A stretch of DNA of 39,990 nt. It comes from an uncultured Alphaproteobacteria bacterium (GTDB lineage Bacteria; Pseudomonadota; Alphaproteobacteria; Rhizobiales; Pleomorphomonadaceae). Positions 26,265-36,064 of this stretch are shown piece after piece. How positions within the stretch are numbered: position 1 is the first letter of the stretch; each line of letters begins with the position of its first letter. A program made the translations under genes and the position numbers. The notes under the pieces are model-generated. The model was not told the DNA's origin and did not search any database. It saw only the letters and a list, made by a program, of their open reading frames with translations. Where the stretch lies: contig CALCDT010000078.1 in the NCBI GenBank assembly GCA_937900425.1, forward strand, positions 1 through 39,990, in the 5' to 3' direction.

Positions 26265-27365
26265 TCAGGCGGGCTGCAGGAGGTCCAGCGTCTCGTCGAG
26301 AAGGACGATGTCGGCCGCGCTCGATCCGACCCCCAGTTCGCGCGGCGCCAGTCCCATGACCGCGCGGGGCGCGTCCGTCACCATGGGCAGCGCCCGCGCC
26401 AGCGGCAGCCCGACGTGGTTGCAGAGGTTGGCGAGGCTCTGCCGCATGTCGACGTGCGCACCGGCGAGTGCGCCTTCGGCATTGACCAGCCGTCCGTCGT
26501 GAAGCGCGATGATCCGACCGTAGAGTTCGAAATGCGGCGGCCCGCCGACGGTCGCCATCGCATCGCTGACGGCGAACAGCGGCGCCCCCGGCGGATGGGC
26601 GTCGATGGCGATGCGCAGCATCTCCCAGGCGACGTGGATGCCGTCGCAGATCAGGCCGCAGGCGACGTCCGAGGCGATCGCCACCCCGAGCAGCCCCGGT
26701 TCCCGCGCGGTCATCGGGTCCATGGCGTTGAACAGGTGGGTGACGCAGCGCACGCCGCGGGCGAAGGCGGCGCGCGCCTCGGCGCCGCTGGCGCTGCTGT
26801 GGCCGGCCGACACCACCGCGCCCGAGCCGATCAGCTCGTCCAGCAGCGCCGGGTCGGCCTGTTCGGGGGCGAGCGTGATCATCACGCGGATGCCGCGGGC
26901 GCGCAGCCCGGCGACGAGGTCGACGGTGCGGCGGTCGAGCGGCCGGATGTCGGCCGCGCGGTGGGTGCCGCGCCGGGCGGCGGAGAGGTGCGGTCCCTCG
27001 ATGTGAAGGCCGATGATGCCGGTGTCGGCCACGAGGTCCGCGACGGCGAGCGCGGCGGCCTCGATCACCTCGGGTCGATCGGTGATGACGGTCGGCAGGA
27101 TGTCGCCGGTGCCCAGCACTCGGTGGGCTTCGGCGATGCGGCGCACCGCCCCGGGCGTCGGGTCCGAGTTCAGCATCACGCCGCCGCCACCGTTGACCTG
27201 AAGGTCGGTGAACGGCACGCTCGCCAGATGCGCGCGGATGCTCGCACCCTCTCCGCCGCCCGGACGCACCGCGCGAACGCGCCCGCCCCGGATCAGGATC
27301 TCGCGGTTTTCGAGCAGTTGCCCGCCGGACCAGAGGTGGCGCGCCGCGATCGTTCCGTCTTCCAT
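26265..27365 (-). CDS. nagA: N-acetylglucosamine-6-phosphate deacetylase
   Basis: The 366-residue amidohydrolase removes the acetyl group from GlcNAc-6-phosphate. Motifs match NagA: TDLQVNGGGGVMLN, metal ligand region GLHIEGPHLS, SAGHSSA, THLFNAM, CDGIHV and the catalytic aspartate in VSDAMAT. The start was set at ATG 27365 because GGAGG lies five bases upstream; an ATG seven codons earlier lacks this. It is the last gene of the amino-sugar operon, 31 bases after nagB. Product GlcN-6-phosphate goes to NagB. Confidence 0.94.
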   Translation of the reverse strand: MEDGTIAARHLWSGGQLLENREILIRGGRVRAVRPGGGEGASIRAHLASVPFTDLQVNGGGGVMLNSDPTPGAVRRIAEAHRVLGTGDILPTVITDRPEVIEAAALAVADLVADTGIIGLHIEGPHLSAARRGTHRAADIRPLDRRTVDLVAGLRARGIRVMITLAPEQADPALLDELIGSGAVVSAGHSSASGAEARAAFARGVRCVTHLFNAMDPMTAREPGLLGVAIASDVACGLICDGIHVAWEMLRIAIDAHPPGAPLFAVSDAMATVGGPPHFELYGRIIALHDGRLVNAEGALAGAHVDMRQSLANLCNHVGLPLARALPMVTDAPRAVMGLAPRELGVGSSAADIVLLDETLDLLQPA

Positions 27366-27396
27366 GAGGGCCTCCGCTCCCTGCACCGCGTTCAGC

Positions 27397-28182
27397 CTAG
27401 GCGGAGATGCGAGCGTCGGCCCCGTCGGGGTGGACCGTTTCGTAATACTCGGTCATCTCCAGCCGCGAGGCGGCCGCCCGGTCGCAGATCAGCACCACCG
27501 AGGGGTGCATCTGCAGGATCGAGGCGGGGCAACTGGTGCTGACCGGGCCCTCGGCCATGCCGGCCACCGCCCGCGCCTTGCGCTCGCCCGTCGCCAGCAG
27601 CAGGATGTGACGGGCGTCCATCACCGTCCCGATGCCCACGGTCAGGGCGTGGACCGGAACCGGCTCGCCCTCGGCGAAGAAGCGGCGATTGTCTTCGACC
27701 GTGCGGCGGGTCAGCGTCTTGACCCGCGTGCGCGAGGCCAGCGACGAACTCGGCTCGTTGAAGCCGATATGGCCGTTGGCGCCGATGCCCAGAAGCTGCA
27801 GGTCGATGCCCCCCGCGGCCACGATCCGCGCCTCGTAGTCGGCGGCGGCCGCCTCGAGGTCATCGGCATCGCCGGCGGGCAGGTGGGTGTTGGCCTCGGG
27901 CACGCCGATCGGATCGAACAGATGGGTACGCATGTAGCGGTGATAGCTTTGCGGATGGTCCGGCGGCAAGCCGACGTATTCGTCGAGGTTGAAGCTGGTG
28001 AAGCGGTCGCCTGCGCAGCGTCCCGCCCGGACCAGTCGGATCAATTCGGCATAGAGCGGCTCCATCGTGCCGCCGGTGGCGAGGCCGAGGACCGCCTCGG
28101 GCCGCCTGGCCAGCAGGGCGGCGATCTGACGGGCCGCGGCCCGCACCGCCGCTTCGGGCGTCGGATGGATAAGGATCTTCAT
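27397..28182 (-). CDS. nagB: Glucosamine-6-phosphate deaminase
   Basis: This 261-residue enzyme converts GlcN-6-phosphate to fructose-6-phosphate and ammonia. Motifs are GLATGGTMEPLY, FNLDEYVGL (general-base aspartate), GIGANGHIGFNEP and the late TSCPASILQMHP. Length matches the family. It begins 161 bases after the acetyltransferase gene, the largest gap among the coupled operon genes. That gap holds a palindromic element, so expression may be stepped here. Confidence 0.95.
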   Translation of the reverse strand: MKILIHPTPEAAVRAAARQIAALLARRPEAVLGLATGGTMEPLYAELIRLVRAGRCAGDRFTSFNLDEYVGLPPDHPQSYHRYMRTHLFDPIGVPEANTHLPAGDADDLEAAAADYEARIVAAGGIDLQLLGIGANGHIGFNEPSSSLASRTRVKTLTRRTVEDNRRFFAEGEPVPVHALTVGIGTVMDARHILLLATGERKARAVAGMAEGPVSTSCPASILQMHPSVVLICDRAAASRLEMTEYYETVHPDGADARISA

Positions 28183-28293
28183 GACGTGCCTGTGGTCTGT
28201 CGTTCGTCGTTGTCGGGCCGGCCGCGGCTCTGGAGCACCCGCCGACCAGATCGAACCGATGTCGTCGAAAAACGGCTGCTCGAACTCTCGATT

Positions 28294-28347
28294 CTGGAGC
28301 GATTTCCTGTCGACCTGACGATTCCGTCAGATCGGAAACCGCTCTAG
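28294..28347. repeat. Imperfect long palindrome (REP-like intergenic element)
   Basis: The outer arms CTGGAGCGATTTCC (28294-28307) and GGAAACCGCTCTAG (28334-28347) pair at 12 of 14 positions. In the centre is a perfect hairpin, CTGACG-ATTC-CGTCAG (28315-28330). Similar palindromes ending in CTCTAGAGCG are scattered between genes in Hyphomicrobiales genomes, from memory. Its left edge on the minus strand provides the TAG stop codon of the acetyltransferase gene. Confidence 0.7.
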
Positions 28348-28943
28348 AGGCGCATGCCGTAGACGAGTTCCTCGTCCACGCTGGCGTCGCGAAAGCCGAG
28401 ATGGTCGTAGAAGGCGATGGCCCGTGTGTTCCTGCGGTCGATGCCGAGGTGCAGGCCGGGCACCCCCCTCACGCGCATGGTGTCGAGCTCGGTCTCGATC
28501 AGGCGCCGGCCCCATCCGCCGCCCTGTCCCTCGGGCAGGATGTTGATGTGGAGATGGGCCGGGAAGCGCGCCGTGATGCGCGGGTCCTTGCGATGACCGC
28601 CTCGGGCCCGTTCGGACAGCACCGCGTCCTTCGCCCGCAGGAGCGGCATGGCCGCGATCTCGGCCCGCACGAAAGGCCACCACTCGGCGTCCAGCCGTTC
28701 CTCGAAGGCGTCGCTGTCGGGCGTGCCGACCACGTAGCCGATCGCCTTGCCCGTGCCGTCGTCCAGCACGAAGGCGCATTCGGGATGCAGCACGGCGTAA
28801 GGGGCGGCATGCATGTAGCCGGGCCCCCGGGGATCGGAATAGAGATCCGTGCCGTCGCCACCCGAGGCGGCCGTCAGCAGGCAGATCCTGTAGATGTCGT
28901 CGAGGTCGCCCGGCGCGGCCGGACGGATGTGCCGTTGGGTCAA
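28344..28943 (-). CDS. GNAT-family N-acetyltransferase
   Basis: This 199-residue protein has the GNAT fold: HIRPAAPGDLDDIYRI at the start, acetyl-CoA loop GQGGGWGRRLIETEL (Q/R-x-x-G-x-G/A type) at about 135-150, and LGIDRRNTRAIAFYDHLGF near the end. The start is a TTG at 28943 overlapping the TGA of the upstream transporter gene, with GGAG seven bases before it; no ATG is available in this frame nearby. Its place beside GlcNAc kinase, NagB and NagA suggests an amino-sugar acetyltransferase, for example acetylating glucosamine so that it enters the GlcNAc route. That role is inference. The stop codon comes from the palindromic element. Confidence 0.85.
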   Translation of the reverse strand: MTQRHIRPAAPGDLDDIYRICLLTAASGGDGTDLYSDPRGPGYMHAAPYAVLHPECAFVLDDGTGKAIGYVVGTPDSDAFEERLDAEWWPFVRAEIAAMPLLRAKDAVLSERARGGHRKDPRITARFPAHLHINILPEGQGGGWGRRLIETELDTMRVRGVPGLHLGIDRRNTRAIAFYDHLGFRDASVDEELVYGMRL

Positions 28944-29881
28944 GGCGTGTCTCCTGCCATGGGGTTGGTCGGGTCGGCGCCGGCGCGGCGGGCCACGATC
29001 CTCTCGCGCCGCCAGATGTAGGCCCCCGAGGCCATGACGGTGAGGGCGCCGAGATAGGTGAAGACGTCGGGCACGTGTCCGAAGATCAGGTAGCCCAGCG
29101 CCAGAGCCACGAGGAACTGGAAGTACTGAAAGGGAGCGAGGAACGAGGCGGGTGCGAGGCGGTGCGCCTGGATCGTCAGATAGTGGCCGAGCGTGCCGAA
29201 GCAGCCGGTGCAGACCAGCAGGGCCCAGGTGGCGGCGTCGGGGGGCGTCTGCCACAGGAAGGGGGCGAGCGGGGCCAGCAGCAGCGCCGGTATTCCCGCC
29301 ATCATCAGCAGCATCGAGGACGCGGATTCCGTCGTCGACAGCATCCGCGTCAGGATGTTGTAGCCCGATCCGATGACGACACTGGCGAGGCAGAGAAGAT
29401 AGGCCCAGTGGAACCCGCCCAGCCCCGGCCGGGTCACGATCAGAACGCCGCACAGGCCGATGACGATGCCCGTCCAGCGATGCCGGCCGACCTGTTCGCC
29501 GAGGATCACGATCGACAGGATAGTGACGAAGATCGGAGTGGAGAACTGGATCGACAGAGTCTGCGAGATCTGGAGATAGCCGAGCGCCGCGAAGTTGAGC
29601 CCCGTCGCTCCGATCTGGATCAGGGATCGCAGGATCTGCGGACCCTTGCGATTGACGCGCCACGCTTCGGGATGCGCCACGGGATTGAAGATCACGGCGC
29701 CGAGCGCGAACTGCACGAGAAAGCGCATCCAGACCACGTCGAAGACACCGACGTGTCGTCCGGACAGCTTCGCGAAGCTGTCGAGGAAGGCAAAGGTCGA
29801 AACCGCCGCCAGCATCAGGAGCGCACCTTGCCGGAGATCGACGCCCATCCCCGGTGTCACGCATGCGGAGGCCGTGGTCAC
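28940..29881 (-). CDS. EamA/DMT-family transporter
   Basis: This 313-residue integral membrane protein has about ten hydrophobic segments arranged as two EamA repeats, with typical FAFLDSFAKL, LNFAALGYLQISQTLSIQFSTP-like helices and TILSIVILGEQVGRHRWTG in the first repeat. The start was chosen as GTG 29881, which overlaps the stop of the upstream repressor and has GGGGGAG five bases before it; ATG 29848 is the alternative. The substrate is unknown. In this operon it might export or import an amino sugar or an acetylated derivative. Confidence 0.88.
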   Translation of the reverse strand: MTTASACVTPGMGVDLRQGALLMLAAVSTFAFLDSFAKLSGRHVGVFDVVWMRFLVQFALGAVIFNPVAHPEAWRVNRKGPQILRSLIQIGATGLNFAALGYLQISQTLSIQFSTPIFVTILSIVILGEQVGRHRWTGIVIGLCGVLIVTRPGLGGFHWAYLLCLASVVIGSGYNILTRMLSTTESASSMLLMMAGIPALLLAPLAPFLWQTPPDAATWALLVCTGCFGTLGHYLTIQAHRLAPASFLAPFQYFQFLVALALGYLIFGHVPDVFTYLGALTVMASGAYIWRRERIVARRAGADPTNPMAGDTP

Positions 29882-31104
29882 AGGCGCTCCCCCGGCGTCT
29901 CGGACGCGGGCGGCGCGATGGGCCAGGGTGTGTCGAGCAGCCGCGTTTCGAGGTGGGGCGAGAAGACGGCGTTGTACATGCCCGTCAGCGCGATGTAGCA
30001 GGCGCCCGTGATCGCCGATCGCAGCCCGAGCCCGGCCTGCAGGATCGGCACCGGGCGCGAGGTGCGCACCGCCAGTTCGTCCCGCGTCGCGTCCACCACC
30101 CCCGGCACGAGTCCGAGCATCCCGCCCATCACCACCGCCTGCGGGTCGACGATGGCCTGAACCGACAGCACCAGCTGAGCCGAGAGCGACCCGATGCGAT
30201 TGAGGATGGCCTCGGCCCCGTCGTCGCCGGCCTGCAGCCGGCGTGTGAACTCCGCCACCCGTTCGCGCGGCCCGTCGGCGCCCCCGAGGGGTGCGAGGAT
30301 GCTGCGGACGCCCAGCACCCGTTCCAGCGTGCCGCGGCTCAGCGCCTCGGCGTCGCGGCTGTCGGCGCCGATCGGAAGGCTCGCGATTTCGCCGGCCGCG
30401 CCGGTCGCACCGCGCAGAAGCCGGCCCTGGACCATCAGCCCGAGGCCGACACCGGTGCCGAGGCCGACATAGGCGACATCGTCGAGATGGTTCGCCGCGC
30501 CGCACCAGCTTTCGCCGACGAGAGCGGAATTGACGTCGTTCTCGACCACGACGCTGCATTGCAGGGCCTCGGCGAACAGCACCGACAGATCGATGCCTGC
30601 AAGGTCGGGGAGATTGCGGACGCTCGAGAGGCGGCCGGTTCCCGGTTCGACGATGCCGGGGGTGGAGAAGCAGGCGAAGCGCAGCTGTCGTCCGCCCGCC
30701 GCGTCATCGACATAGCGCCGGCAAAGGCTGACGAGCGCCGGCGCCAGAGGCCCCGGCGACAGCGCGTCGATCCGCACCTCGTGCGAGGCGATGCGGTACC
30801 CAACCGCGTCGCAAAGGCCGAGGACGACCCGCGTCGCCCCGATGTCGACGCCGAGAACGACCCCCGCGTCCGGGTTGACGGAGTAGAGCAGCGGCGAGCG
30901 GCCGACGCCGGTCGACTGCAGCCCCATCTCCCGCACCCAGCCGGCGGCGTCCAGCGTGCGGATGACCTCGGAGGTGGTCTGTTTGGAAAAGCCGGTGTCG
31001 CGGGCGAGGTCCGCGCGCGACTTCGGTCCCTGCACCAGCTGGCGCATCAGCGTGTGGGTCGAGATCTGGCGCAGCATCGGGACGGGCTTGGCGTCGTCAT
31101 CCAT
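29878..31104 (-). CDS. ROK-family transcriptional regulator (NagC/XylR type)
   Basis: The protein has 408 residues. An N-terminal winged helix-turn-helix (about 15-70, with RADLARDTGFSKQTTSEVIRTL) is followed by a ROK sugar-kinase-like domain with VLGVDIGATRVVLG and VGLGTGVGLGLMVQGRLLRGATGAAGEI. The usual cysteine-rich zinc motif of ROK kinases is not present, which fits a regulator rather than an enzyme. It probably controls this amino-sugar operon in response to a sugar or sugar phosphate. A palindrome with TTAGTT/AACTAA halves, as in ROK operators, lies before the first operon gene. The start at 31104 has GAAAGG upstream. Confidence 0.92.
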   Translation of the reverse strand: MDDDAKPVPMLRQISTHTLMRQLVQGPKSRADLARDTGFSKQTTSEVIRTLDAAGWVREMGLQSTGVGRSPLLYSVNPDAGVVLGVDIGATRVVLGLCDAVGYRIASHEVRIDALSPGPLAPALVSLCRRYVDDAAGGRQLRFACFSTPGIVEPGTGRLSSVRNLPDLAGIDLSVLFAEALQCSVVVENDVNSALVGESWCGAANHLDDVAYVGLGTGVGLGLMVQGRLLRGATGAAGEIASLPIGADSRDAEALSRGTLERVLGVRSILAPLGGADGPRERVAEFTRRLQAGDDGAEAILNRIGSLSAQLVLSVQAIVDPQAVVMGGMLGLVPGVVDATRDELAVRTSRPVPILQAGLGLRSAITGACYIALTGMYNAVFSPHLETRLLDTPWPIAPPASETPGERL

Positions 31105-31128
31105 GCGGAGACCTTTCGGCGGCGGCGA

Positions 31129-31994
31129 TCATGGATGCTCCTTGCGGGCGAGCGCGATCTCGCGGGCGATGGCGAGCGCGCCGTCGATCGGCTGGCCGGC
31201 ACGCGGCCTGAGGCAGGCGGCAACCTCGGGCGCGAGATAGGGGATGAAATGGGCCCCGATCCCGCCGGTCAGGCAGAGGCCCTGCGGCGGGAAGTATTTC
31301 ATCCGCGCCAGCGTCGTCTGGATGTGGTCTGCTCCCGCCCGCATGACCGCCTCGCCCGCCGGATCGCCGGCGGCGGCGGCCGCGGTGACCGCGGGCGCGA
31401 GGGCGGCCATCTCGGTCGGGGCCGCCGTCATCGCGAAGGCGACGACGCCGGGCGCGCCGCCGAGCCGGGCGAGCAGGGCGCGCGTCAACGCCCCGTGCGC
31501 CATCAGCCCGTCCTCGCAATCCAGCGCCAGGCTGAGGGCGCGGCGGGCGACCCAGTTGGCCGAGGCCGTGTCGTCGAGAACCGAGCCCCAGCCGCCGACC
31601 AGCCGCGTCGCGCCGCCGCGGCGAAGGCCGAGGAAGGATCCGGTGCCGCAATGGACCACGGCGCCGTCGGCATCCCCGAGGGCGCCGCGGACGGCCGCCT
31701 TGCGATCATCCTCGACCGCGAGGACGGGAAAGGGCAAGGCAGCGGACACCTCGCGGGCGATCTCGTCCGAGATGCAGCCGGCAAGGCCGAGATAGACCGG
31801 AGCCGTGCACCCACCCGCCCGGGCGATCAGGTCACCGAGGCCCGCGATCAGCCTGCGGATCGAGCCGGCGCGGTCCGAGGCGACGTTCGTCGGCCCGATC
31901 TCGATCTCGATCCGGCCGTCGTAGGACAGCCGGCACCGGGTGCCGCCGCCATCGACGGCGATCACCGGCCGGGTCGCGGGATCCATCCTGAGGG

Positions 31995-31998
<4 letters not shown>
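31129..31998 (-). CDS. BadF/BcrA-type ATPase family kinase, probable N-acetylglucosamine kinase
   Basis: This 289-residue ASKHA-fold protein has phosphate-binding VIAVDGGGTRCRL at the N terminus, GLAGCIS, the second phosphate loop HCGTGSFLGLR, GGWGSVLDD and the adenosine motif LTGGIGAHF. This matches the GlcNAc kinase branch of the BadF/BadG family rather than the Fe-S-dependent activases, since it lacks the cluster cysteines. The start ATG overlaps the ATPase stop (ATGA). It would phosphorylate incoming GlcNAc, which NagA and NagB then process. Specificity is inferred from context. Confidence 0.87.
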
Positions 31999-33094
<1,096 letters not shown>

Positions 33095-33095
<1 letters not shown>

Positions 33096-34285
33096 CAGCT
33101 TGCCTCCGCCGCGGCCGGAGCCCCCGCCAGTTCGCGGTCGAATCGCTCCCAGATCGGGCGCATGTCGACGACGCGGCCCTCGTTGCGGGCCTTGTCCATG
33201 GCCATCGCCGTTAGTCCCGATTCGAGCGCGTCGATCACCGACAGCGGAAGGTCGGGCTTCCGGCCGTAGATATGGTCGACGATGTCGCGGGCCATGGCGG
33301 CGTCGGCGCCGTAGTGGCCGTCCTCGGTGCCCGAGCCGACGGCGGCCGCGTCCACGACGCGGGCACCGGTTTCCGAAAGGGTGACGCGGAAGTGGTTGCG
33401 GATGAAGTCGCCCTCGGCCATGCCGTCGGTGCCGATCACGGCGAAGCGGCGGTACTGGTCGGGCACGTTGAGATTGGTGTGGAAGGCGAGCGTCTCGCCG
33501 CCCTCGTATTCCACGATCGCCGTCTGGTAGTCGACGATGTCCGCCTCGCCGGAGAAGGCGTCGTCGATGCCGTTCCAGCGTGGCGCCTTCTCGTCGAGAT
33601 AGGCCGGGCGTCCCGCGGGACGGTGGGCCGGAACGTATTTCTTGCGGCCGCCGAAGCTGGCGACGCGGCGCGGCCGCCGGCCGACGACGCCCTGGTAGAG
33701 GTCGATGTCGTGGCAGCATTTCTCGAGCATGAAGCCACCCGTCATCGCGGTCGAGCGCCGCCAGTCGCGCATGAAGAACGACCCGTGGAACGGCGCGATG
33801 TGCTCGGCCGCCTCGATCGACATGATCTCGCCGAGATGACCCTCGGCCTGGGCGCGGCGCAGGGCGCGATAAAGATGCGAATAGCGCAGGACCAGCCCGA
33901 CGATCAGCCGCCGCCGCCCGTCGTGGCGGGCGATCAGCCGCGCCAGCGCCATCGTCTCCTCGATCGAGACGACGACGGGCTTCTCGCAGAAGATGAACTC
34001 CGCACCGCTTTCCAGCGCGAGGCGGATATGGTCGAGGTGCAGGTGGTTGGGTGATCCGATCATGATGACCTGCGGCCGTTCGCGGGCCAGCATCTTCGCG
34101 GGGTCGTCATACATCGCGGGGGCGGCGCCGATCTTCTCCAGCACGTCGACGCGCGGCGTGCCCGGGTCCATCACCCCGCGGATGGCGAGGTGCGGAGCGG
34201 CGGCGGCGAAGTCCGGCAGGATCGACGCGATCCGGTGGCCGAGGCCGATGATGCAGACCGACGTCTCGTTCGTTTCACAGCTCAC
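33095..34285 (-). CDS. Gfo/Idh/MocA-family oxidoreductase
   Basis: This 396-residue NAD(P)-dependent oxidoreductase has an N-terminal Rossmann domain (CIIGLGHRIASILPDF), the family motif CEKPVVVS with its lysine (about residue 95), and a substrate half containing MLEKCCHDIDLYQG, which supplies the conserved histidine. The start is GTG 34285, overlapping the permease stop, with GGAG seven bases upstream. It is placed inside the transporter set between permease and ATPase. It probably modifies the imported sugar, for example oxidising or epimerising a substituted hexosamine before phosphorylation. The substrate is unknown. Confidence 0.9.
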
Positions 34286-35115
34286 TTGCTTGCTCCTGCG
34301 GTGAGGCCTTCGACGAATTTTCTCTGGAAGAACAGGTAGGCGACGATGACAGGCAGGATGACCAGCACGGCACCGGCGGTCAGGACCGGAATGTTGACCG
34401 TGTGGCGCCCCTGAAAGAACAGCATGCCGAGAGGCAGCGTCCTGAGGCTGTCGTCGTTGACGAGGATCAGCGGAATGAGGAACTCGTTCCAGGTCCAGAT
34501 GAACAGGAACAGAGCGAGAGACGAGATCGACGGCCCCATCAGCGGCAGGATGACCTTCATCAGGATGCGGCCGCGCGAGGCGCCGTCGATCCGCGCCGCC
34601 TCGAGGATGTCTGTGGGCAGCTGCTGCATCGCGGAGGCCATGAAGAAGGTGGCGAAAGGGACCGACATGGCGATCTGCGGCAGGATCAGCGCCGCATAGC
34701 TGTTGATCAGACCGAGGTACAGCATCTCGTAGTAGAGCGGGATGATGTAGGCCTCCGAGGGAACCATCATTCCGAGGGCCAGCAGCGCGAAGGCGATCTT
34801 CTTCAGCGGGAAGGACAGGAAGGCGAAGGCGAAGCCCGAGAGCAGCCCGAGGATGACGCCGAAGATCACCACCGGCACCACGACGAGGACGGAGTTGCGG
34901 AAATAGGTGCTGAAGTGGCCGTCCACCCAGGCCGAGACGAAGTTCTCGAAATGGGGGCGGGACGGCAGGGCGAAGGCGCCGCGCATCAGGTCGGGCTGGC
35001 TTTTCAGCGAGGTCATCACCAGCAGCCCGAAGGGCGCGATGGCGAACAGCGCGAAAGCCCACAGCACGATGCGGAACCCGGCGGACCTCGCCGCAGTCGG
35101 GGCGGAAGACGGCAT
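34282..35115 (-). CDS. Carbohydrate ABC transporter permease (MalG type)
   Basis: This 277-residue inner-membrane permease has six predicted helices and the EAA loop EAARIDGASRGRILMKVILPL. I chose ATG 35115 (MPSSAP) because GGAG lies six bases upstream and it begins one base after the preceding gene's stop; the longer ATG at 35127 has no ribosome site and overlaps that gene. It pairs with the permease encoded upstream to form the membrane channel of a CUT1 sugar importer. Confidence 0.93.
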   Translation of the reverse strand: MPSSAPTAARSAGFRIVLWAFALFAIAPFGLLVMTSLKSQPDLMRGAFALPSRPHFENFVSAWVDGHFSTYFRNSVLVVVPVVIFGVILGLLSGFAFAFLSFPLKKIAFALLALGMMVPSEAYIIPLYYEMLYLGLINSYAALILPQIAMSVPFATFFMASAMQQLPTDILEAARIDGASRGRILMKVILPLMGPSISSLALFLFIWTWNEFLIPLILVNDDSLRTLPLGMLFFQGRHTVNIPVLTAGAVLVILPVIVAYLFFQRKFVEGLTAGASK

Positions 35116-35116
35116 C

Positions 35117-36004
35117 TCAGACTCCATCTTTCGGATTGATGGCCCTGTGGACGGCGTAGTTCACCGCGAAGATCGCCGCCGCGCCGAAGACCGCCACCGC
35201 CGCCGCGTAACCGAAGCGGCTCAGCTGAAAGCCCATCTCGTACATGTAGATGTTCGGGACCAGGGTGGCGTTGGCCGGACCGCCGCGCGTCATGGTGAAG
35301 ATCAGGTCGAAGCTCTTGATCGAAGCGATGATGGTCAGCAGCAGCACGATGCGCACCTCGGGCAGCAGCAGCGGGAAGGTGATGCGGCGGAAGGTGTAGA
35401 CCGGACCGGCGCCGTCGATCCGCGAGGCCTCGTAGAGCGAGGGATCGAGCCGCTGCAGGCCGGTCATGAAGATGACCATGCAGAAGCCGAAGTAGTACCA
35501 GACGACCACGAAGCCCACCGCCGGCAGCGCCCAGGTGAAGTCGCCGAGCCACGGCAGCGCCAACGCGCCCAGCCCGACCGCCTTCAGGCCCTGGTTGATC
35601 GGGCCGAAGAGCGGGTTGTAGAGCCAGCGCCACACGATGCCGATCACGGCCGAGGGCATGATGTAGGGCAGGAACAGCAGCGTGCGCACGGCCAGCCGTT
35701 CGCGGGGCGGGACGGCGCTGACCACCGAGGCCAGCACCATGCCGAGCGCCAGCGGCACGAGGCAGTAGAAGATCATCAGCACGGCGTTGTTCTTCATCGC
35801 CGTCAGGAAGTCTGGGTCGCGGAACAGCGCCGTATAGTTGGCGATGCCGACGAAGACCGGCCGGCCCAGCCCGTTCCAGTCGGTGAAGCTGAGGCCCACC
35901 GCCACCACGATCGGCCCGAAGATGAAGGCCACGTAGATGATCAGGCTCGGCAGCAGGAACAGCAGGTTGGCGAGCGGCCTGCCGTCGAGGGGCGATTTCG
36001 TCAT
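35117..36004 (-). CDS. Carbohydrate ABC transporter permease (MalF type)
   Basis: This 295-residue permease of the CUT1 family has six hydrophobic helices, FTDWNGLG after the first helix and the EAA loop YEASRIDGAGPVYTFRRITFPLL, which docks on the ATPase. The start at 36004 has GGAGG seven bases upstream. It lies 60 bases after the binding-protein gene. Together with the next gene it forms the heterodimeric channel. Confidence 0.94.
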   Translation of the reverse strand: MTKSPLDGRPLANLLFLLPSLIIYVAFIFGPIVVAVGLSFTDWNGLGRPVFVGIANYTALFRDPDFLTAMKNNAVLMIFYCLVPLALGMVLASVVSAVPPRERLAVRTLLFLPYIMPSAVIGIVWRWLYNPLFGPINQGLKAVGLGALALPWLGDFTWALPAVGFVVVWYYFGFCMVIFMTGLQRLDPSLYEASRIDGAGPVYTFRRITFPLLLPEVRIVLLLTIIASIKSFDLIFTMTRGGPANATLVPNIYMYEMGFQLSRFGYAAAVAVFGAAAIFAVNYAVHRAINPKDGV

Positions 36005-36064
36005 GGCGCATCCTCCGCGCCGCGGCCGGAGCGGATCGCGTCCGGCCGCGGCGGCTTCATGCCG

